Program-made: the position numbers and the translations under genes
Shown here: in pieces, positions 42,180-46,824 of the stretch
Numbering within the stretch: the stretch's first letter is position 1
How the letters are laid out: each line of letters opens with the position of its first letter
DNA from: a virus
Direction: 5' to 3' (one strand)
Virus record (IMG/VR): IMGVR_UViG_3300030107_003798
Coordinates: 1 to 46,824 of that record
Length of the DNA stretch: 46,824 nucleotides
The notes under the pieces: model-generated
Told to the model about the DNA's origin: nothing
Databases searched by the model: none
Seen by the model: only the letters and a program-made list of their open reading frames with translations

Positions 42180-42386
42180 GGGCGGGGGTCAGCTTCATTG
42201 GTAAGGGCTACCCACCCCTTCGGTCCACAGAGTTAATCGCACATCCATGCCGGTTGGTTTATATCCAGCTTCCCCTGTCTGCGCTTCATGTGCGTTGGGT
42301 ATGCTAAGTGCGTAGCCGTTCAACAGTGATTTGAAATAAACGCCCGCTATTTGGCGGGACGTAGGGCGTTTTTATTTCTTTTTTTA
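42180..42386 (+). ncRNA. Candidate structured RNA with terminator
   Basis: Noncoding, GC-rich (about 57 percent in 42,181-42,240). CGCACAT (42238-42244) pairs with ATGTGCG (42288-42294), enclosing an inner weak hairpin. GTTGGGTATGC (42294-42304) pairs with GCGTAGCC (42310-42317) plus CAAC (42321-42324). It ends in an intrinsic terminator. The left part has GCGGGGG and a D-arm-like AGCTTCATTGGTAAGGGCT. Possible sRNA, attenuator leader, or packaging element next to terminase. Confidence 0.4.
42339..42386 (+). terminator. Intrinsic terminator of the candidate RNA
   Basis: AACGCCC (42339-42345) pairs with GGGCGTT (42364-42370), with CCCGC/GCGGG pairing inside, followed by TTTATTTC and seven T. 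Strong on the plus strand. Confidence 0.85.
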
Positions 42387-42434
42387 GAATGTGTTACTTA
42401 TGGTAACGACGAACTTACTCCCGATTTACCTTAA

Positions 42435-42440
42435 TAAAAT
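42435..42440 (+). promoter_or_regulatory. Weak -10 box before the 42448 gene
   Basis: TAAAAT (42435-42440) ends seven bases before ATG 42448 and there is no Shine-Dalgarno; the -35 is poor. Same spacing as the two strong promoters before primase and polymerase. Confidence 0.35.
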
Positions 42441-42447
42441 TATAACT

Positions 42448-42981
42448 ATGTCACAATTCAACATACTAACTGAACTTAACATTACACCACGACTTACGAC
42501 GGTAACTCTGGAGCCTGGCACTTACGTATTAGATACAACTAGTGTTCAGCACTTCTTAAAGGGTGAGACTAGCAAGACTGGGTATAAGTTCGAGCAAGAC
42601 GTATTCTTCATCAACATGATGACTACTTACAACAACAAAGCAGTATCCGTAACACCGATTCGCTACGAGTACGCTAATAAGAAACGTTCCGATAAGCAAG
42701 TGTTTGCACAGCAGGCACAATTTGGAGCATGGCTCCGCTCAATACTGGCGGACAATAACCTACTGAAAATAGACTCTGGTCTTTCTAGTCTTGCCGAATC
42801 TGGCGAGTTTGGTAAGCCTGGTTCGCTAAAGTTTGAGAGAGAGAAGTTTAGACGAATTGAGAAGTTTATCACTACTCTTAAGGAGAAGAAACAAGTCCGC
42901 TCTATAAGTGCTGAAGTTACTAAGTACTCTACGAAAGACGGAGACGGTAACAACTATAAAAATATGACCAACGCTGGTTAG
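42448..42981 (+). CDS. Unknown early protein, 177 aa, between two terminators
   Basis: I start at ATG 42448 (MSQFNILTELN); an in-frame GTG at 42391 lies directly after the T-run of the upstream terminator. No Shine-Dalgarno, and a -10-like TAAAAT seven bases upstream suggests a leaderless transcript. The product is mixed, with a basic helical middle (EYANKKRSDKQVFAQQAQFG, then AWLRSILADNN) and basic end (RRIEKFITTLKEKKQV). No motif recognised. Codon use is richer in GC than the early genes after it. Terminators lie immediately on both sides, so it is a single-gene unit. Its independent high-level transcription and position next to terminase make it notable. Confidence 0.78.
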   Translation: MSQFNILTELNITPRLTTVTLEPGTYVLDTTSVQHFLKGETSKTGYKFEQDVFFINMMTTYNNKAVSVTPIRYEYANKKRSDKQVFAQQAQFGAWLRSILADNNLLKIDSGLSSLAESGEFGKPGSLKFEREKFRRIEKFITTLKEKKQVRSISAEVTKYSTKDGDGNNYKNMTNAG

Positions 42982-42993
42982 TCTAATTACTAT

Positions 42994-43035
42994 AAGAGAG
43001 TCTGCCACTACGGTAGGCTCTCTTAGTCTTTTTTT
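42994..43035 (+). terminator. Intrinsic terminator after the 42448 gene
   Basis: A 13-bp stem (two G-T pairs) with the 5-base loop ACTAC, arms at 42994-43006 and 43012-43024, then AGTC and a run of seven T. Very strong. Confidence 0.92.
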
Positions 43036-43078
43036 ATCTCGAGGCTAGCGCCTGCGAGTATACATCAACACGCAAATA

Positions 43079-43660
43079 ATGCAAAAAATGAAGCAATTCT
43101 TACTAACTATTATCATTGTATTGACATCACTCTGCGTTATATTAGGATTTAACCTAATAGAAGCACGAAACGCAATACAGACCACTTACAACCAAGCACT
43201 ATATGATGCATGGGAGGCTAACAATCCACCTATGTATGACTATCAGGCCATGGTTAACAACTGTGTAGCTACTATCGCTAATAAAGATGGTAGTGAGCAG
43301 GCATTAGCATATAAAGATGCAATCTACACAAATATAAAGTGCGAAAACATGGAGTTCTTAGCACCTATAGTTGTAGCTATACGTTACGCCGAAAACGGTG
43401 GCAACGGTAGAGAGTATGGCATACTACATCCACGAGTTGAACCTACATACAGGTCTCAAGCAGGCTGGTGCTCTGCAACAGTTCAAAAGAACTACGATAG
43501 ATGGCAACCTATACCGAATGGAGATACTCCTGAAGCATTCATAACATTCTTAGGCAGTAAGTACTGTCCAATAGGTGCTGATAACGATCCAAACAATCTT
43601 AATCAACATTGGGTTAAGAATGTAACCTACTACTACAATCAAATAGTGGAGGGCAAATAA
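43079..43660 (+). CDS. Membrane-anchored lysozyme-like protein, candidate endolysin, 193 aa
   Basis: N-terminal hydrophobic segment QFLLTIIIVLTSLCVILGFN, a signal anchor or release-type signal. Then comes a lysozyme-like/transglycosylase-like core (about 95-190), with IRYAENGGNGREYGILH holding the candidate catalytic Glu, followed by RSQAGWCSATVQKNYDRW and a conserved-looking end (GADNDPNNLNQHWVKNV). It lacks any other domain. Start ATG 43079; ATG 43088 is an alternative. It lies in the early arm, far from the holin-like genes at 12 kb, which is odd for an endolysin. It may instead be a peptidoglycan-modifying early protein. Lysozyme-fold call is by eye. Confidence 0.65.
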   Translation: MQKMKQFLLTIIIVLTSLCVILGFNLIEARNAIQTTYNQALYDAWEANNPPMYDYQAMVNNCVATIANKDGSEQALAYKDAIYTNIKCENMEFLAPIVVAIRYAENGGNGREYGILHPRVEPTYRSQAGWCSATVQKNYDRWQPIPNGDTPEAFITFLGSKYCPIGADNDPNNLNQHWVKNVTYYYNQIVEGK

Positions 43661-43661
43661 C

Positions 43662-44120
43662 ATGCTCAGTGATGAGAACAAGGAGAGAATAAAACGAGAG
43701 CTAGAGGAGACTAAGCAAAAGTATATAGATAAATACGGTAAGAATACCGGACATCTATTCAAGGCTCCTAACTCTGGAAGAGGTGTCATAAAACCTGATT
43801 ATAAGAGTGCATCAGGCCACGAGCTTGCTCCAATGATGGCATTTAAAATGGTTATCAACATGTTAATAGAGTTATTAGAGGAAATTGAGTATGAATTCAA
43901 GCATCACCCTAATACACACTACACAGCATTTGATATCAAAAAGAGTCTATACAAACGAGTAGATAAAAGTATGACACCTAGGTATAACCAAAAAGAGAAT
44001 CAACACGATTGGTGGTTCTTAATATACGAAACAGTTTCATGTAACTTAGAACACTTCTCAGCTTATTATGCTCCTAGTCTATATCAACACTTAGAGTCAT
44101 TGGAGGAATTCGATGCTTGA
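43662..44120 (+). CDS. Unknown early protein, 152 aa
   Basis: The gene starts two bases after the lysozyme-like gene. It begins with a strongly charged helix (NKERIKRELEETKQKYIDKY), then SGHELAPMMAFKMVINMLIE with a helix of alternate hydrophobic residues, and a C-terminal part rich in W, Y and F. No membrane segment of full length, no known motif. It overlaps the following gene by eight bases. Probably part of the same operon as the lysozyme-like gene. Function unknown. Confidence 0.75.
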   Translation: MLSDENKERIKRELEETKQKYIDKYGKNTGHLFKAPNSGRGVIKPDYKSASGHELAPMMAFKMVINMLIELLEEIEYEFKHHPNTHYTAFDIKKSLYKRVDKSMTPRYNQKENQHDWWFLIYETVSCNLEHFSAYYAPSLYQHLESLEEFDA

Positions 44121-44523
44121 TTATGAACTATTCGTATATACACAAAGAGGTGTATTACCTGTAGAAGCCTTATTAAATAACTTAGTACGGCACAAAGAAC
44201 ACTTCTATCAACTATCTAACAAGTTTATAACAAGCTTTGAAAAAAGAGACTTCTTCTTTGATGACGAGTCTAGCCTAGATTGGTTAACTTACTTCGAAGA
44301 ATTAGCAAGAATAGCTAATAGATATGACAAGGTAGTTATAGAAACTATGAACGGTATTTACTTATGTAGTACTCATACCAACCATAGAAGATGCGTTCAA
44401 ATGTTATTAAACAACTCAATACCATTGAGAATAGATAACAAAAAAGCTAAGGACGCTAGACAATGGGCTTGTAAATATGCAGGCACAGGGTACAACATAA
44501 GACCTGAACTACATGCATTGTAA
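44113..44523 (+). CDS. Unknown early protein, 136 aa
   Basis: Starts within the end of the previous gene (ATG 44113). Acidic first half (KRDFFFDDESSLDWLTYFEE), then IETMNGIYLCSTHTNHRRCV with a possible Cys-His pair and basic C-terminus (KKAKDARQWACKYAG). Not recognised. Cysteines at several places might bind metal but are not in a standard arrangement. It is the last gene before a noncoding gap with hairpins (44,524-44,630). Confidence 0.75.
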   Translation: MLDYELFVYTQRGVLPVEALLNNLVRHKEHFYQLSNKFITSFEKRDFFFDDESSLDWLTYFEELARIANRYDKVVIETMNGIYLCSTHTNHRRCVQMLLNNSIPLRIDNKKAKDARQWACKYAGTGYNIRPELHAL

Positions 44524-44578
44524 GAATTGCATAGTTTATAAAAAGGCCAAGGGTGATTAATCCCTTAATGAGAGTCTG

Positions 44579-44610
44579 CGGGAGCTCGAGAAGCCAAAAA
44601 TCCCGTTTTT
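44579..44610 (+). terminator. Weak terminator-like hairpin
   Basis: CGGGA (44579-44583) and TCCCG (44601-44605) with five T after. A smaller hairpin, AAGGG/CCCTT, lies at 44549-44566. The stem is short, so termination would be partial. Confidence 0.4.
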
Positions 44611-44630
44611 CTAACAATTACAATTACATT

Positions 44631-44882
44631 ATGAATTTACACTTAATAATTACAATAATACTCACTTTGCTAGTTTGTTATCTAGTAATAAGAATAGACG
44701 CAGTCATAAAAACTAATACGTTTATAAAAGACTACTTAAAGACTGTGACTAAAGACCAAAACGACATATGGCAGACACTTGGAGCTATGGGTGGTTTGCC
44801 TAAGGTTTTACCGACGCCCGAGGACTTTCCATCATCACGCAAGCAAGCCGATGAAACAGAAGAGGAGTTAAATAATGAGTAG
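44631..44882 (+). CDS. Small single-span membrane protein, 83 aa
   Basis: I start at ATG 44631 (MNLHLIITIILTLLV); a longer frame reaches back into the hairpin gap without support. The N-terminal transmembrane helix covers about residues 3-24, followed by a charged helical cytoplasmic or periplasmic tail ending in EETEEELNNE-like acid. A TACAAT box lies six bases before the ATG (44619-44624), but its -35 is poor. Such proteins can be inner-membrane spanins or host-takeover membrane factors. The gene contains a third copy of the 12-base repeat seen at 3305. Its last bases overlap the next gene by eight. Confidence 0.68.
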   Translation: MNLHLIITIILTLLVCYLVIRIDAVIKTNTFIKDYLKTVTKDQNDIWQTLGAMGGLPKVLPTPEDFPSSRKQADETEEELNNE

Positions 44883-45300
44883 TACCTCCGAAGTAAATAC
44901 TCACATTGACGGACTCTCTAAGAATTTAACTAAAAAGTTCCATAGAGAGTTAATGGATTCTCTAACTGTGCTATTTCCTCAAACAGAAGACGGCAAAGAC
45001 CCAGACCCATTCTTATTAACTGCTTGGTTAAAACTACAATCAGTTCTACAGACATACACTAACCCTGTTCAACCAAATGTAGAGCTAACAATAGACACAC
45101 AAGAAGGAGAAGGAAGAGATATCCATTTCAATCTAAATATAACAAGCGATTGGCACAAAGTATACTCAGTACAGTTAACTGCACTAAGATACAACCCAGA
45201 CGGCACTCAAGAATTTATGTTCAAGTCACGTCTACCAAAATCACAACTCATTCAATTACACAATTTTACAGCATCAGCACTAGCACACTATGACAAATAG
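44875..45300 (+). CDS. Unknown early protein, 141 aa
   Basis: Start ATG 44875 overlaps the preceding gene. Helical N-terminal half (THIDGLSKNLTKKFHRELMD) and a strand-rich second half (ELTIDTQEGEGRDIHFNLNI, then SVQLTALRYNPDGTQEFMFK). No membrane segment and no known motif. It overlaps the ATPase gene by 11 bases, so it may be part of the same complex. Function unknown. Confidence 0.75.
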   Translation: MSSTSEVNTHIDGLSKNLTKKFHRELMDSLTVLFPQTEDGKDPDPFLLTAWLKLQSVLQTYTNPVQPNVELTIDTQEGEGRDIHFNLNITSDWHKVYSVQLTALRYNPDGTQEFMFKSRLPKSQLIQLHNFTASALAHYDK

Positions 45301-46369
45301 CTCAAAAGTATCTTCAAAACTTGCAAACCGCAAGATTAACACAGTCCTTAAAGGATTAACTCAATATGTAGTCGAGGCTATGGACCAAGCCATAGAAGAC
45401 ATACAAATACCACCAGTACAAGTACCAGTTTATAAAGAAGGCGAACACATAATAAATATTAAAGGCCACGTAAACGATCAGATACAAAAAATAGTCTCTG
45501 TAATGGAGCTAGGTATTCCAGTATGTTTATTCGGAGGTTCAGGAACAGGTAAAACTACATTAGCCAAACAAGCAAGTGAAATAATAGGTTTACCCTTCTA
45601 CTGTCAAACAATTACAGCAGGTATGCCTGAATCAGCTCTACTAGGTAGACATAAACTAACTGCAAACGGAGGTATGGAATATATTAATACTCCATTCTTA
45701 AACGCTGTAGAAAATGGTGGAGTATTCCTACTAGATGAATTCGATGCAATAGATGAAAACTGTGCACTAGCAATTAATAATCTATTAGAGTTCGGTTACC
45801 TAAATCTACCTATGAGAGATGAACAACCAGTAGTAGAAGCACACAAGGACTTCAAGTTCATAGCATGTGCTAACACCAAACTAAATGGAGCATCCTTAAT
45901 ACATAACGGACGTAACCAACTAGACGGAGCAACAATCTCTAGATTTGATGGAGGTATATTCGAAATAGGTTATGACTTACACCTAGAAAAACTATTATGT
46001 CCTGATGCAATGATACGTACAATGTTCCACGACGTACGTAGAATAGTAGAGCAACACGATATAAGAAAAGAAATATCGACAAGAACTCTTAAAAGAGCTC
46101 AAATGTTGTGGTCTACAGGCCTATTCAAAACTCCTCTAGACTTACTCAATCACTTTATGATTAATTGGTCACTTCAAGAAAAAGAATTAATAATTGACCA
46201 AATGACAGAAGAAATTAGAGAAGCAAGTCAAAAAGAAATACTCAGTAAAGCTGAAGCTCAAGAACTAGAAGAAAAGTACGATATAAAATCAGACTCTTCT
46301 CAAAGTAGAAAAGATGTAGCAAAATTCTTAGAAACTATTAACAGTTCCGAAGCCGATGAAATTGAATAA
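45290..46369 (+). CDS. MoxR-type AAA+ ATPase, 359 aa
   Basis: AAA+ ATPase of the MoxR/CbbQ/GvpN group. Walker A GGSGTGKTT (82-90), Walker B VFLLDEFDA (145-153), sensor I FIACANT (190-196) and an arginine in ATISRFDG (R218). The region between (TAGMPESALLGRHKLTANGG) fits the family's insert. A helical C-terminal third (about 240-359) ends very acidic (ETINSSEADEIE). MoxR proteins work as hexamer remodellers with vWA-domain partners that load a metal or change a target protein. The downstream gene, overlapping by 14 bases and crossing the contig joint, is a candidate vWA-like partner. Confidence 0.92.
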   Translation: MTNSSKVSSKLANRKINTVLKGLTQYVVEAMDQAIEDIQIPPVQVPVYKEGEHIINIKGHVNDQIQKIVSVMELGIPVCLFGGSGTGKTTLAKQASEIIGLPFYCQTITAGMPESALLGRHKLTANGGMEYINTPFLNAVENGGVFLLDEFDAIDENCALAINNLLEFGYLNLPMRDEQPVVEAHKDFKFIACANTKLNGASLIHNGRNQLDGATISRFDGGIFEIGYDLHLEKLLCPDAMIRTMFHDVRRIVEQHDIRKEISTRTLKRAQMLWSTGLFKTPLDLLNHFMINWSLQEKELIIDQMTEEIREASQKEILSKAEAQELEEKYDIKSDSSQSRKDVAKFLETINSSEADEIE

Positions 46370-46824
46370 AGTAACAGGAGGAAACCCAATACAAGGAGTA
46401 GTTCCTACTAGATATTACGCAACTCACAGAGATGATGTTAGTAGCAGGAAAGCGATATTAATAGGTGACAGTGTATGGATTGAATTCTATCCTAAAAACC
46501 CTTGGAAAGGCTGTACTAGAAATAACTTAATAAACGAGAATTGGAACGAATCGAATGATTTCACCTATCTCCACAACAGAGTTATAAAAGAACCAGACGA
46601 TCCAGAGTTTGTAGGAGTCAAAAACTTAAAAGAACTTACTAAGTTATTAAACGTTGGAGACCTCTCAGAACCTGTGCAATTAAATCCTGAGTTTGGAAGT
46701 AGTATTGTAAATCTCTCTACACCACGTCGTAAAAGAAAGAAAAAATGGATTAATGAAGAAGACGGTGAAATAATACCTGAAGCTTACATAACCAGAAACC
46801 CTCAATTATTTTACGATAAAAGAA
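46356..46824 (+). CDS. N-terminal part of the joint-spanning 351-residue protein
   Basis: Start ATG 46356, overlapping the AAA+ gene stop by 14 bases. The frame runs open to the end of the window. Codons from 46725 on duplicate those from base 1, so this gene equals 46356-46724 plus 1-687. The N-terminal 120 residues are strand-rich (SSRKAILIGDSVWIEFYP) and include a lysine-arginine cluster (PRRKRKKKW) exactly at the joint. A helical segment (VGVKNLKELTKLLNVGD) follows. No family is recognised for this N-terminal part. For the C-terminal part see the entry at 1-687. Confidence 0.85.
   Translation, partial: MKLNKVTGGNPIQGVVPTRYYATHRDDVSSRKAILIGDSVWIEFYPKNPWKGCTRNNLINENWNESNDFTYLHNRVIKEPDDPEFVGVKNLKELTKLLNVGDLSEPVQLNPEFGSSIVNLSTPRRKRKKKWINEEDGEIIPEAYITRNPQLFYDKR
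46725..46824. repeat. Terminal direct repeat, right copy (circular overlap)
   Basis: Same as 1-100 except base 46823 (a for g). Evidence that the window closes into a circle of about 46,724 bp. Confidence 0.93.

Noticed and set aside
42182-42278. tRNA-like elements: GCGGGGG, a D-arm-like stretch with TTGGTA, and CCCCTGT that could close an acceptor stem
   Set aside because: No proper T-loop or anticodon stem, and the length (97) fits no normal tRNA. Kept only as part of a candidate structured RNA.
1-46824. Prophage, CRISPR, retroelement or insertion sequence
   Set aside because: No integrase, reverse transcriptase, transposase or regularly spaced repeats seen.

Overview
The window is a nearly complete, probably complete, genome of a tailed phage with a short-tailed (podovirus-like) virion. 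The first 100 bases recur as the last 100 (99 of 100 identical; the only difference is base 99 versus 46823), and one reading frame runs across the joint. The unique sequence is therefore about 46,724 bp and closes as a circle, which fits an assembled circularly permuted or concatemeric genome. No integrase, tRNA, CRISPR array or insertion sequence was seen. Lipoprotein signals, spanin-like and holin-like small proteins point to a Gram-negative host. The base composition is AT-rich, and the gene set resembles environmental (probably marine) podoviruses, but the host cannot be named from the sequence.

Layout on the circle. (1) Right-hand early arm, + strand, from about 42,180 through the joint to 3,146: a candidate structured RNA, a gene flanked by terminators, a membrane-anchored lysozyme-like protein, small unknown genes, a MoxR-type AAA+ ATPase, and a 351-residue partner gene that crosses the joint, followed by more unknowns and a strong terminator at 3158-3200. 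(2) A noncoding region, 3147-3432, with an A6T6 tract, an inverted repeat and direct repeats. It is a candidate origin and carries the promoter of the replication operon. (3) Replication operon, + strand, 3433-10324: primase-polymerase, superfamily 1 helicase, family A DNA polymerase with 3'-5' exonuclease, ssDNA-binding-like protein, Cas4-like Fe-S nuclease, Xre-type regulator and small unknowns. (4) Late operon, - strand, 42119 down to 10321: large terminase, portal, zinc-ribbon protein, HExxH metallopeptidase, scaffold, capsid, adaptor, tail proteins including a 1,819-residue nozzle/adhesin, three ejection proteins (210, 1,234 and 3,410 residues), a compact lysis cassette, a calcineurin-like phosphatase and a RuvC-like resolvase. 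The two arms converge at 10,321-10,324.

How it works together. The late order small-medium-giant (210, 1234, 3410 aa) mirrors T7 gp14-gp15-gp16, but the complex is roughly twice as large. The giant protein carries an internal circularly permuted YpsA/SLOG Rossmann domain, so this virion probably injects an enzyme-like cargo with its DNA. Several promoters sit with the -10 box only 6 to 9 bases before the ATG and with no Shine-Dalgarno, suggesting that key genes (primase, polymerase, terminase) are translated from leaderless or nearly leaderless mRNAs. The terminase ATPase half and the noncoding DNA beside it form a GC-rich island in an otherwise AT-rich genome.

Limits: functions were assigned by reading motifs only. 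No database search or structure prediction was possible, and many early genes remain unknown.
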